Source: an uncultured Bacilli bacterium (GTDB lineage Bacteria; Bacillota_I; Bacilli_A; RF39; UBA660). From it: a stretch of DNA of 29,913 nt. The stretch spans positions 1 through 29,913 of the forward strand of contig CALWAA010000002.1 in assembly GCA_944372725.1 (NCBI GenBank), written 5' to 3'. Of this stretch, positions 8,032 through 15,784 are shown in pieces. Every line of letters starts with the position of its first letter. The stretch's first letter is position 1. The notes under the pieces are model-generated. The model did not search any database. It saw nothing but the letters and a program-made list of their open reading frames with translations, and had not been told where the DNA came from. Position numbers and translations under genes: made by a program.

Positions 8032-8330
8032 TAGAATAAGCCATTTAATGATGAGCCATAAGCTCCCATTTTATTTTCTACTTCTTGGTCTATTTTTTTG
8101 ACAGCATCGTTAATTGCTATTTTTATCATATCTTCTAACATTTCTTTATCATCTGGTTCAATTGTTCCTTCAAAAGTTATATTTACTTTTTCGATTTCTT
8201 TTTTACCATTCATTTCTACTTTAACCCATTCAGAATTACCTTCAAAAATAGAATTGTCTATTTCTTCCTTTTTCTTCGTAATTTCCTTTTGCATTTTTTG
8301 GGCTTGAGCCATTAAATTTTGAATATTCAT
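8031..8330 (-). CDS. YbaB/EbfC-family nucleoid-associated protein
   Basis: A 99-residue protein with the family layout: an N-terminal coiled helix (QNLMAQAQKMQKEITKKKEEI), a central beta sheet (VKVEMNGKKEIEKVNI) and a C-terminal helix ending in MGAYGSSLNGLF. YbaB proteins form small dimers that bind DNA. It lies between dnaX and recR as in most bacteria and is coupled to recR by a TAATG overlap. There is a 14-nt gap from dnaX. Confidence 0.95.
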   Translation of the reverse strand: MNIQNLMAQAQKMQKEITKKKEEIDNSIFEGNSEWVKVEMNGKKEIEKVNITFEGTIEPDDKEMLEDMIKIAINDAVKKIDQEVENKMGAYGSSLNGLF

Positions 8331-8344
8331 AACATTCCTTCTTT

Positions 8345-9967
8345 CTATTCTATTTCAATTTTTTCTTTGTCAAATATATCATAAGCGATTTTTTCAATAT
8401 TATCAATATTTTTTTCTTCAATATTCTCTTGTTTTGGTTCTTCTATATATTGATATTCATATTTGTTTTTTAAATTTGCAATATATTCCTTTTTTTCTTC
8501 ATTCCATTTATTTTCTGTTAAAGCAATAAATTTATAACTAGCTTTATATTTGTTATTGAAATTAGTTTCTATTTCATTTAGTTTGTTATTTATCAAGTTT
8601 GATGTGCCATCTATTACATTTGTTAAAATAGCTATTTTGTCACTGGCAGCGACTACATTACAGTCTACTACTAAATTTAGTAAGCTTTTATCGTTTAGAT
8701 TATCTACAAAATCTTTCCATAAATTTTTTATTGTTTGTAAATATTCTTTTTTGGCATTCACAAAACAATTGTTAACTCTAATTTTTATTAATTCAGTATT
8801 GATGCTATTAGTCAAAATTATTTCCCGGGAAATAATTGTAGAGTTATTTTCCTTATTTTCACTTGCCACTGCTTCTGGTGTTTGCTCTTTTTTCTCATTT
8901 AAATCATGTAAATTATTATTTTGGGTTATTTTTGGTTCGCTATTGGCATTAAAATATTTTAATAAGGTAATTTCTATTAATAAATAAGGGTCAATTGTCA
9001 TATTCACATAATTAGAAATATCAGCGAGTTCAAAAGCCATTTCTTTTAATTGGTCATAAGTTAGACCAGAATAAGTTATATCTTTTTTAGCATTTATGGC
9101 TTCTTCTTCTATTTTTTCAAGCATTTTTTTGATTAAAACTTTATAATCTATTGCTAATTCTTTAAATTTTTTCATCATTGTATCAAAGTTATCCACATTA
9201 TTTTGAAGTATTAAATGATATAAATCATTAATTTGCTTTTTTGATACAGAGCCAAAGTGTTCAATTACATCATTTATTGTAATCTTTTCAGTTGTACTGG
9301 AAAGTTGGTCTAAAATACTTAAAGCATCTCTCATACCACCATCAGAAATATAGGCAATTTCTTCTAAAGCATCATCATCTATCGAAATATTTTCGTTTTT
9401 TACGACATATTTTAATCTATTCATGATATCATAAATAGAAATCTTATGGAAATCAAAACGTTGACAACGAGATAAAATGGTAATTGGCACTGCTTCGATG
9501 TTGGTTGTTGCTAATATGAATACAACATGTTTTGGTGGCTCTTCTAGCGTTAATAGTAAGGCATTAAAGGCACTTGTGCTAAGCATATGTACTTCATCGA
9601 TTATGTATACTTTATACTTTGAATATGCTGGTGCTAATTTGATGTTATTAATTATTTCTCTTATTTCGTCAACACCATTATTAGATGCAGCATCTATTTC
9701 AATAATATCAGCATTTTCTTTGAAATGTTTACAACTCTCACATTCATTACATGGTCCATCGGACGAAGGATTTAAACAATTTATGGCTTTGGCAAAGACT
9801 TTAGCTGTACTTGTTTTTCCGGTTCCTCTTGGGCCTGAAAAGATATAGGCATGAGAAATTTTGTCGTTTTTAATCGCATTTTTTAATATTGAAATCATAT
9901 AATCTTGACCTATGATATTGGAAAAATTATCTGGTCGATATTTTCGATATAAAACTTTGTAATCCAT
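8345..9967 (-). CDS. dnaX: DNA polymerase III tau subunit (DnaX)
   Basis: The 540-residue clamp-loader ATPase has Walker A GPRGTGKTSTA (near 45), a zinc module beginning CNECESC (near 76), Walker B IIDEVHML (near 122) and the sensor/arginine-finger motif LSRCQRF (near 165). A collar and a polar, poorly conserved C-terminal tau region follow. I chose ATG 9967 because GGGTGG lies 5 nt upstream; the in-frame GTG at 9976 has no ribosome binding site. An extended -10 (TGATATAAT, about 9985-9993 on the minus strand) lies just upstream, so dnaX may have its own promoter. I see no obvious slippery site for a gamma product. The gene contains a Noc-type palindrome and a perfect DnaA box (9189-9197). 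Confidence 0.96.
   Translation of the reverse strand: MDYKVLYRKYRPDNFSNIIGQDYMISILKNAIKNDKISHAYIFSGPRGTGKTSTAKVFAKAINCLNPSSDGPCNECESCKHFKENADIIEIDAASNNGVDEIREIINNIKLAPAYSKYKVYIIDEVHMLSTSAFNALLLTLEEPPKHVVFILATTNIEAVPITILSRCQRFDFHKISIYDIMNRLKYVVKNENISIDDDALEEIAYISDGGMRDALSILDQLSSTTEKITINDVIEHFGSVSKKQINDLYHLILQNNVDNFDTMMKKFKELAIDYKVLIKKMLEKIEEEAINAKKDITYSGLTYDQLKEMAFELADISNYVNMTIDPYLLIEITLLKYFNANSEPKITQNNNLHDLNEKKEQTPEAVASENKENNSTIISREIILTNSINTELIKIRVNNCFVNAKKEYLQTIKNLWKDFVDNLNDKSLLNLVVDCNVVAASDKIAILTNVIDGTSNLINNKLNEIETNFNNKYKASYKFIALTENKWNEEKKEYIANLKNKYEYQYIEEPKQENIEEKNIDNIEKIAYDIFDKEKIEIE
8820..8833. promoter_or_regulatory. Noc-binding-site palindrome (NBS 3), inside dnaX
   Basis: A perfect ATTTCCCGGGAAAT within a 22-bp palindrome (8816-8837). 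Here it reads as ISREI, a different codon frame from NBS 1 and 2, in the non-conserved tau tail. Confidence 0.87.
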
Positions 9968-10000
9968 GAAATCCACCCCATATAATTATATCATACTATT

Positions 10001-10420
10001 CTATTTCTTGTCTCTTTTCTTTTTAAAAAAGTCTTGCAGAATGCTATAATACATTTGTTTGTTTTCACTTATTTTTATAAAATTTGTCTTATTGTATTCT
10101 TTTTTGAAATTTAATTTTTCAAGCAAATAATACACATTTTTTATCCTTGCTTGTTTTATGATTGTTTCACACATAGAACAAGGTTTTAATGTCACATACA
10201 AATCACAATCAAATAAACGCCAGTCCTTTAATTTTTTTTCAGCTTTTCTAATTGCCATTATTTCAGCATGGTCTAATACATTATTGTTTTTAATTCTTTT
10301 ATTAAATGCTTTAGAAATTATTTTGCCATCTTTTACTATTATAGCACTTATCGGAACTTCCTTTTTTTTAGAAGCTTTTTTGGCTAGCTTTATTAGCTGT
10401 TTTAAATATTTATCATTCAT
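10001..10420 (-). CDS. tadA: tRNA-specific adenosine-34 deaminase
   Basis: The 139-residue zinc deaminase has the catalytic HAE motif (DHAEIMAI, near 51) and the zinc-binding PCSMC motif (near 81). TadA converts A34 to inosine in arginine tRNA, needed to read CGN codons. It is a little shorter than the 150-160 residues usual in Bacilli, ending in a basic KKKRDKK tail. The RBS GGGTGATA lies 6 nt before the ATG. It is followed by dnaX after 33 nt and preceded by the SRP RNA gene, a conserved cluster although the order differs from Bacillus (tadA-scr-dnaX). Confidence 0.93.
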   Translation of the reverse strand: MNDKYLKQLIKLAKKASKKKEVPISAIIVKDGKIISKAFNKRIKNNNVLDHAEIMAIRKAEKKLKDWRLFDCDLYVTLKPCSMCETIIKQARIKNVYYLLEKLNFKKEYNKTNFIKISENKQMYYSILQDFFKKKRDKK

Positions 10421-10437
10421 ATATTATCACCCAATAA

Positions 10438-10514
10438 AAAAGTGCACACAAATAGGGATTGATGTGGCTGCTACCTTCCGGTCCTGACCAAGTTACAATA
10501 TATTTGTTGCACGT
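10438..10514 (-). ncRNA. ffs: Signal recognition particle RNA, small 4.5S type
   Basis: On the minus strand the domain IV hairpin is complete: GGTCAGGACCGGAAGGTAGC with the GGAA tetraloop and the asymmetric internal loop that binds Ffh. The outer ends pair over 12-13 nt (10501-10512 with 10442-10454) and a run of T follows (10436-10441). Total length is about 71-77 nt, so there is no Alu domain. Bacillus-type SRP RNA is about 270 nt, while Mollicutes and Gram-negatives have the short form. This is useful phylogenetic evidence. Confidence 0.93.
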
Positions 10515-10523
10515 ATATAATTT

Positions 10524-10551
10524 ATCATATTTCATTTTAAAATGCAAGCAA
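10524..10551 (-). promoter_or_regulatory. Promoter of the SRP RNA
   Basis: TTGCTT (10546-10551) and TATGAT (10524-10529) are 16 nt apart on the minus strand. An alternative pair is TTGCAT and TAAATT, spaced 17 nt. Either gives a start close to the first paired base of the RNA. Confidence 0.6.
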
Positions 10552-10565
10552 AAATTCATTTTTAA

Positions 10566-10581
10566 TGTTTCACGTGGAACA
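10566..10581. promoter_or_regulatory. parS-type site 1
   Basis: TGTTTCACGTGGAACA, one base from the Bacillus parS consensus (TGTTTCACGTGAAACA) bound by ParB/Spo0J. It starts the first of two tandem units. Confidence 0.92.
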
Positions 10582-10855
10582 TTGTTAGTAATTCGATAAT
10601 GTTTATACTTATTAAAATTGTTATTAATGTTTAAGTATAATTTAATTTTTTCTATTTGCTATACCAATTTTCATTTTTGATTAACCAAAATAGTTTTTTA
10701 GCAAGAGAATTTGTTATTTTGGTATATCAAATTGGCAATTCCAATTATAGTTGGAATCATATAATTTTGATTTTATTTTTGTTTATAGCTTATTCTTAAT
10801 TATTTTATGCATATTGTTATTTTAACATATAATTTTTTATCAATAATTTAATTAA

Positions 10856-10871
10856 TGTTTCACGTGAAACA
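10856..10871. promoter_or_regulatory. parS-type site 2 (perfect)
   Basis: TGTTTCACGTGAAACA is the perfect 16-bp palindromic parS consensus, 290 bp after site 1 and heading the second tandem unit. Confidence 0.96.
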
Positions 10872-11139
10872 TTGTTAGTAACTTGATAATTTTTATAGCT
10901 AATTAAAATTACTATTAATATTTTAAGCATAATTTGGTTTTTTCTATTTGCTGTACCAATTTTCATTTTTGATTAACCAAAATAGTTTTTTAGCAAGAGA
11001 ATTTGTTATTTTGGTATATCAAATTGGCAATTCCAATTATAGTTGGAATCTATAATTTTGATTTTTTGTTTGTAGCTTATTTTAATCCTTTTATTCATAT
11101 TGTTTTTGTCATTTAATTTTTATCCAACAATTTGCTTAA

Positions 11140-11155
11140 TGTTTCACGTGGAACA
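11140..11155. promoter_or_regulatory. parS-type site 3
   Basis: TGTTTCACGTGGAACA, identical to site 1, 284 bp after site 2. A near-consensus DnaA box (TGTTGATAA, 11157-11165) abuts it. Confidence 0.92.
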
Positions 11156-11248
11156 TTGTTGATAACTTTTTTGCTATTTGAACATAGTAGTGCTTCATTA
11201 TAAAAACAATATTATTTTTCAATATTTTTCATTTAAAATCTATTTTTT

Positions 11249-11264
11249 AGTTTCACGTGAAACA
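11249..11264. promoter_or_regulatory. parS-type site 4
   Basis: AGTTTCACGTGAAACA, one end base off the perfect palindrome, 109 bp after site 3. Together the four sites form a ParB loading cluster about 9 kb from oriC. Confidence 0.9.
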
Positions 11265-11291
11265 TTTTAGTTTTTCCCCGTTATTTTTAAG

Positions 11292-11300
11292 TTATCCACA
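11292..11300 (+). promoter_or_regulatory. Perfect DnaA box outside the main origin
   Basis: TTATCCACA in the gene-free segment between parS site 4 and the gyrA terminator. Other perfect boxes occur inside dnaX (9189-9197) and gyrB (15515-15523, reverse orientation). Confidence 0.6.
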
Positions 11301-11337
11301 TTTTATTTTTAAAACTTTTTTTTATTAAAAATGCTCA

Positions 11338-11384
11338 TAAAAAAAGACTGTTTTAAATATTTCTATTTATTTTACAGTCTTTTA
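11338..11384 (-). terminator. Intrinsic terminator after gyrA
   Basis: On the minus strand AAAAGACTGT pairs with ACAGTCTTTT around a 22-24-nt loop, followed by a T run. It sits 20 nt after the gyrA stop and ends the gyrB-gyrA transcript before the parS cluster. Confidence 0.8.
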
Positions 11385-11403
11385 AGTTGCTTTTATAAAT
11401 GCT

Positions 11404-13857
11404 TTATTCATTTATATCTGCTTCAGAGGCAACTTCTTCATCTACTTCCAGTTCCTCTTTTTCTACTAAGCTTATTGTTGTTACATATTGTTCATCTTTT
11501 AGATTAATTAATCTTACGCCTTGGGTTACACGACCTAAAGTATTAATTTGTTCAAGAGACATTCTCATTGTTGTTCCAGTATTTGTCATAATTACCAATT
11601 CTTTATTTTCATCAACAACTTTTACAGAAGCAATATTGCCGTTCTTTTCAGTTATATTAAGCGCTTTTACGCCTTTACTGCCTCGGCTTGTCTCTCTAAA
11701 GTCACTAACTAAAGTCTTTTTTCCGTATCCTTTTTCAGTTACCAACAATATTTTATCTTCTTCATTTACTACTTCAGCACAAACACATTTGCCACCATCT
11801 AAATTAATTCCTTTTACGCCACTAGCTGTTCTTCCCATCGCTCTTATTTTATCTTCTTTAAATTTAACCATACGGCCACTTTCACTGCCTAATAAGATAT
11901 AATTTTCACCATTCGTACGTTTAACCGCGATTAATTCATCATTTTCTTTTAAATTAATACATATTTTTCCAGACGTACGTATGTTTGCAAATTCTTCTAT
12001 GGCTGTTTTCTTAACTAAGCCTTGTTTTGTTACAAATAGTAAGTATTTCGTATCTTCTTTTGAAGAAATACCTAATATTGAGCTTATGGTTTCGTCTTTT
12101 TCAATTGGAAGTAAGTTGATAATTGGAAGTCCTTTTGATTGACGATTGAATTCAGGAATTTCATATCCTTTAATTCGATATACTTTTCCTTTATTTGTAA
12201 AGAATAATACATGATCATGAGAAGATATATTGATAATTTGCTCGACAAAATCTTCATCATTTGTCGTCATTCCCTTAATTCCCATTCCACCTCGTTTTTG
12301 GGTCTTAAATGTATCTGAAGTTGTACGTTTAATATAGCCTTTATTTGTCATTGCAATTAGGACGTTTTCTTCAGGAATTAAAGATTCATCTTCAATATAT
12401 TCTATAGCAGTCATATCGATATCTGTACGACGTTTATCGCCATATTTATCTTTAATCTCTAATAATTCTTCTTTAATTATATTTAAGACTTTTTCTTCGG
12501 ATGCTAGAATACTTCTTAATTCTTCAATTAATTTTAATAATTCGTTTAATTCTTCTTCAATTTTATCTCTTTCTAAGCCTGTTAATCTTCTTAAGCGCAT
12601 TTCTAAGATAGCTTCCGCTTGAACATCGCTTAAATTAAAGTTATTCATCAAACCTTGTTTTGCTTCTTCATCAGATGCTGATGCTCTAATTAACTTAATT
12701 ACGGCATCAATATGGTCTAAGGCTATTTTTAATCCTTCTAAGATATGAACTCTTTTTTCTGCTTTGTCTAAATCAAACTGAGTTCTTCTAATAATTACTT
12801 CTTTTTGATAGTCAATGTATTTAGAAATGATATCTTTTAAGCCTAAAGTTTTTGGTACACCATTATCTAGCATTAAGAAGATGATGCCATAGGTGGTTTG
12901 AAAAGCAGTATGTTTATATAATTTATTTAAGATTACTTGCGCATTCGCATCTTTCTTTAAAGTAATTGTAATTTTGATACCATCTTTTAAATCAGCATGA
13001 TAATCCGTAATTCCATCTAAAATTTTATTGTGGACAAGTTCAGCGACTTTATTTTTTAATTCTAAAGTATTTACGCCATATGGAACTTCATCCACAATGA
13101 TATATTGTCTACCATTTTTTTCTTCAATATGAGCACGGCTTCGGATAGTAATGCTTCCGCGACCAGTTTCATATGCTTTTTTAATACCATTGTTACCTAA
13201 TATTAAAGCTCCTGTTGGAAAATCTGGACCTTTAATATATTGCATAAGGCCAATTGTATCAATATCTGGGTTATCAATGTAAGCTATACAACCATCAATT
13301 ACTTCGCCAAGATTATGAGGAGGAATATTGGTTGCCATACCAACCGCAATACCCATAGTTCCATTCACTAAAATATTAGGAAATCTTGATGGTAAAACTT
13401 CAGGTTCCTTGGTTGTTTCATCATAGTTTGGCATAAAATTTACCGTATTTTTATTAATATCTCGGAGTAGTTCCATCGATATTTTAGATAGTTTGGCTTC
13501 GGTATAACGGTAAGCTGCAGCGCCATATCCTTCAATATTACCAAAGTTACCATGGCCATCTACTAGCATATAACGATAGTTAAAGTCTTGAGCCATTCTT
13601 ACCATTGCTTCATATATGCTGGAGTCTCCATGTGGGTGATATTTACCCATAACATCACCAACGATAGTCGCGGATTTACGATGTTGTTTATCAGGAGTTA
13701 GGCCATTTTGCAACATATCATATAAAATTCTTCTATGAACTGGTTTTAGACCATCCCTTAGGTCAGGGAGAGCACGAGATACAATAACACTCATGGAATA
13801 TTCCAAGAATGATTTTTTTACTTCTGTTACAATATTATTTTGTTCTAATCTATCCAT
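11404..13857 (-). CDS. gyrA: DNA gyrase subunit A
   Basis: The 817-residue subunit cuts and rejoins DNA in the A2B2 gyrase. The N-terminal breakage domain has the quinolone-region residues (YHPHGDSSIYEAMVRMAQDF, near 75-95) and the catalytic tyrosine in AAAYRYTEAKL (near 118). The C-terminal beta-pinwheel starts with a GyrA box that is slightly degenerate (QKRGGMG, near 523), which separates it from ParC. The tail is acidic (EEVASEADINE). RBS TAGGAGGG lies 5-6 nt before ATG, and gyrB ends 10 nt upstream, so both are made from one message. Confidence 0.97.
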   Translation of the reverse strand: MDRLEQNNIVTEVKKSFLEYSMSVIVSRALPDLRDGLKPVHRRILYDMLQNGLTPDKQHRKSATIVGDVMGKYHPHGDSSIYEAMVRMAQDFNYRYMLVDGHGNFGNIEGYGAAAYRYTEAKLSKISMELLRDINKNTVNFMPNYDETTKEPEVLPSRFPNILVNGTMGIAVGMATNIPPHNLGEVIDGCIAYIDNPDIDTIGLMQYIKGPDFPTGALILGNNGIKKAYETGRGSITIRSRAHIEEKNGRQYIIVDEVPYGVNTLELKNKVAELVHNKILDGITDYHADLKDGIKITITLKKDANAQVILNKLYKHTAFQTTYGIIFLMLDNGVPKTLGLKDIISKYIDYQKEVIIRRTQFDLDKAEKRVHILEGLKIALDHIDAVIKLIRASASDEEAKQGLMNNFNLSDVQAEAILEMRLRRLTGLERDKIEEELNELLKLIEELRSILASEEKVLNIIKEELLEIKDKYGDKRRTDIDMTAIEYIEDESLIPEENVLIAMTNKGYIKRTTSDTFKTQKRGGMGIKGMTTNDEDFVEQIINISSHDHVLFFTNKGKVYRIKGYEIPEFNRQSKGLPIINLLPIEKDETISSILGISSKEDTKYLLFVTKQGLVKKTAIEEFANIRTSGKICINLKENDELIAVKRTNGENYILLGSESGRMVKFKEDKIRAMGRTASGVKGINLDGGKCVCAEVVNEEDKILLVTEKGYGKKTLVSDFRETSRGSKGVKALNITEKNGNIASVKVVDENKELVIMTNTGTTMRMSLEQINTLGRVTQGVRLINLKDEQYVTTISLVEKEELEVDEEVASEADINE

Positions 13858-13867
13858 ATAAACCCTC

Positions 13868-15781
13868 CTAAATATCTAGATTCTCAGCAAACTGAGCATT
13901 TTCGGCAATAAATTCACGACGTGGTTCTACTTCTTCACCCATTAATTTTGAGAATATTTCATCGGCAGCGATAGCATCATCCACTGTGATTTGTCTTAAT
14001 ACTCGTTTGTTAATATCCATAGTTGTTTCATTTAGTTCTTCCGCATCCATTTCTCCAAGACCTTTCATACGAGCTATATCATATTTGGTATTTGGCGATA
14101 ATGTTGCCAAGTATTCATCTCTTTCTTCTTCATTTAATACGTATTTTATCGTTTTTCCATGCTTTATAACGAATAAAGGTGGTTGGGCTGCATAAACATG
14201 TCCAGCTTCCACAATTGGCTTAAAGAAGCGATAAAATAGCGTTAAAAGTAGTACTCTAATGTGAGAACCATCCACATCGGCATCGGTCATGATAATAATT
14301 TTGTGATATCTTAATTTATCTAAGTTAAAATCTTCACCAATTCCCGTACCAAAGGCTGTAATAATTGTTCTTATTTCTTCGTTAGATAATGCGCGGTCTA
14401 AACGAGCTTTTTCAACATTTAAAATCTTACCACGTAAAGGTAGAATTGCTTGGGTCATACTATCTCTTCCTTTAATAGCAGAACCTCCAGCGGAATCTCC
14501 CTCGACTAAGAATATTTCACTTATGGATGCATCTTTACTTTTACAATCGGCTAGTTTACCGAAGAAGTTTGTTACATCTAAATCACCTTTACGTCTTGTC
14601 ATTTCTCTTGCTTTTTTGGCAGCAAGTCTAGCCCGGGATGCAGTCATACATTTTTCTACAATGGCCCTTGCAACACTTGGATTTTCCATTAAGAAACGTT
14701 CAAAACCTTCACTAAAGATGTCACTTGCTATTTTACGAACTTCACTATTTCCTAATTTTGTCTTGGTTTGACCTTCAAATTGAGGGTCAGGATGTTTACA
14801 AGAAATAATCATAGCAAGACCTTCACGACAATCATCACCAGTTAGGGAATCATCATTATCTTTTAACATCTTATTATTTCGAGCATAATTATTAATAATT
14901 TTAGTAAGGGCAAATTTGACACCATCTTCATGGGTTCCACCTTCATAAGTATTAATATTATTGGTAAAAGAATAGATGCTAGAATTATAGGAATCATTAT
15001 ATTGCATGGCAACTTCGATACTTATTCCATTTTCTTCGCCTTCTACATAAATAATATCTTCGTGTAGTGGTTGTTTATTTTTATTTAGCATTGCAACATA
15101 TTCAATAATTCCGCCGTTATAACAGAAAGTCTCTTTCTTGCCATCGCCTCGTTCATCTATTAAAATAATCCGTAATCCTTTATTTAAGAAAGCTAGTTCT
15201 CTTAAGCGATTTGATAGAGTATCATAATCATACTCTGTAGTTTCTTTAAATATAGTTGGGTCTGCTTTAAAAGTTACAGTTGTACCTGTTCTTTCTTTCG
15301 CACATTCTTCGGTAACGTGCATGGGTGCAACAGGGTGTCCGCCATTTTCAAATCTTTGATAATGAACTTCACCCTCACGATATACTCTTACTTCTAGCCA
15401 ACTAGATAAAGCATTTACGACACTCGCACCGACACCATGAAGACCACCACTTACTTTGTAGCCACCGCCTCCAAATTTACCACCAGCATGTAACACAGTA
15501 AAAATGGTTTCAATTGTGGATAAGCCTGTTTTAGCATTAATTCCAACCGGCATACCGCGGCCATCATCTCTAACTGAAACAGAGTTATCTTTGTGAACTA
15601 CTACTTCGATATCATCACAAAAGCCCGCTAGAGCTTCATCGACAGCATTGTCAACAATTTCCCAAACAAGATGATGTAATCCTTTTGAACTAGTTGAACC
15701 AATGTACATACCAGGACGTTTTCTAACTGCCTCTAGGCCTTCTAATACTTGTATATCATTATCTGAATATTCATTTGGCAT
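13868..15781 (-). CDS. gyrB: DNA gyrase subunit B
   Basis: The 637-residue ATPase subunit has the GHKL fold motifs EIVDNAVDEA (near 41), DDGRGMPVGI (near 72) and GGLHGVGASVVNAL (near 113). The Toprim motifs EGDSAGGSA (near 422) and DADVDGSHIR (near 497) coordinate magnesium for cleavage. The C-terminal segment ends in EPRREFIAENAQFAENLDI. The last codons of recF (GAG GAG GAG TAA) form its ribosome binding site, and the gap is 3 nt. A perfect DnaA box overlaps codons at 15515-15523. Confidence 0.98.
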   Translation of the reverse strand: MPNEYSDNDIQVLEGLEAVRKRPGMYIGSTSSKGLHHLVWEIVDNAVDEALAGFCDDIEVVVHKDNSVSVRDDGRGMPVGINAKTGLSTIETIFTVLHAGGKFGGGGYKVSGGLHGVGASVVNALSSWLEVRVYREGEVHYQRFENGGHPVAPMHVTEECAKERTGTTVTFKADPTIFKETTEYDYDTLSNRLRELAFLNKGLRIILIDERGDGKKETFCYNGGIIEYVAMLNKNKQPLHEDIIYVEGEENGISIEVAMQYNDSYNSSIYSFTNNINTYEGGTHEDGVKFALTKIINNYARNNKMLKDNDDSLTGDDCREGLAMIISCKHPDPQFEGQTKTKLGNSEVRKIASDIFSEGFERFLMENPSVARAIVEKCMTASRARLAAKKAREMTRRKGDLDVTNFFGKLADCKSKDASISEIFLVEGDSAGGSAIKGRDSMTQAILPLRGKILNVEKARLDRALSNEEIRTIITAFGTGIGEDFNLDKLRYHKIIIMTDADVDGSHIRVLLLTLFYRFFKPIVEAGHVYAAQPPLFVIKHGKTIKYVLNEEERDEYLATLSPNTKYDIARMKGLGEMDAEELNETTMDINKRVLRQITVDDAIAADEIFSKLMGEEVEPRREFIAENAQFAENLDI

Positions 15782-15784
15782 ATT

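Larger units (their letters stand above)
10561..11139. repeat. Two tandem approximately 290-bp units, each headed by parS, with a 97-bp identical hairpin core
   Basis: Unit 1 (about 10561-10850) and unit 2 (about 10851-11139) begin with a parS site and run in parallel. The segments 10662-10758 and 10954-11050 are identical over 97 bp; the flanks have drifted. Each core holds nested inverted repeats: CCAATTT/AAATTGG outside ACCAAAATA/TATTTTGGT, then a second hairpin ATTCCAA/TTGGAAT. A third parS at 11140 begins what would be unit 3, without the core. No open reading frame fits the repeat on either strand. Confidence 0.85.

Noticed and set aside
8550..8987. Plus-strand 145-codon frame opposite dnaX
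   Set aside because: A shadow of the dnaX coding strand, hydrophobic and low in complexity, with no ribosome binding site. The same applies to other frames opposite mfd, ricT, gyrA, gyrB and the helicase.
11399..11902. Plus-strand 167-codon frame opposite gyrA
   Set aside because: Serine- and leucine-rich antisense artefact of the gyrA 3' end.
14632..14637. CCCGGG in gyrB as a fifth Noc site
   Set aside because: The flanks (AG..AT) do not match ATTT/AAAT; only the 6-bp core is shared.
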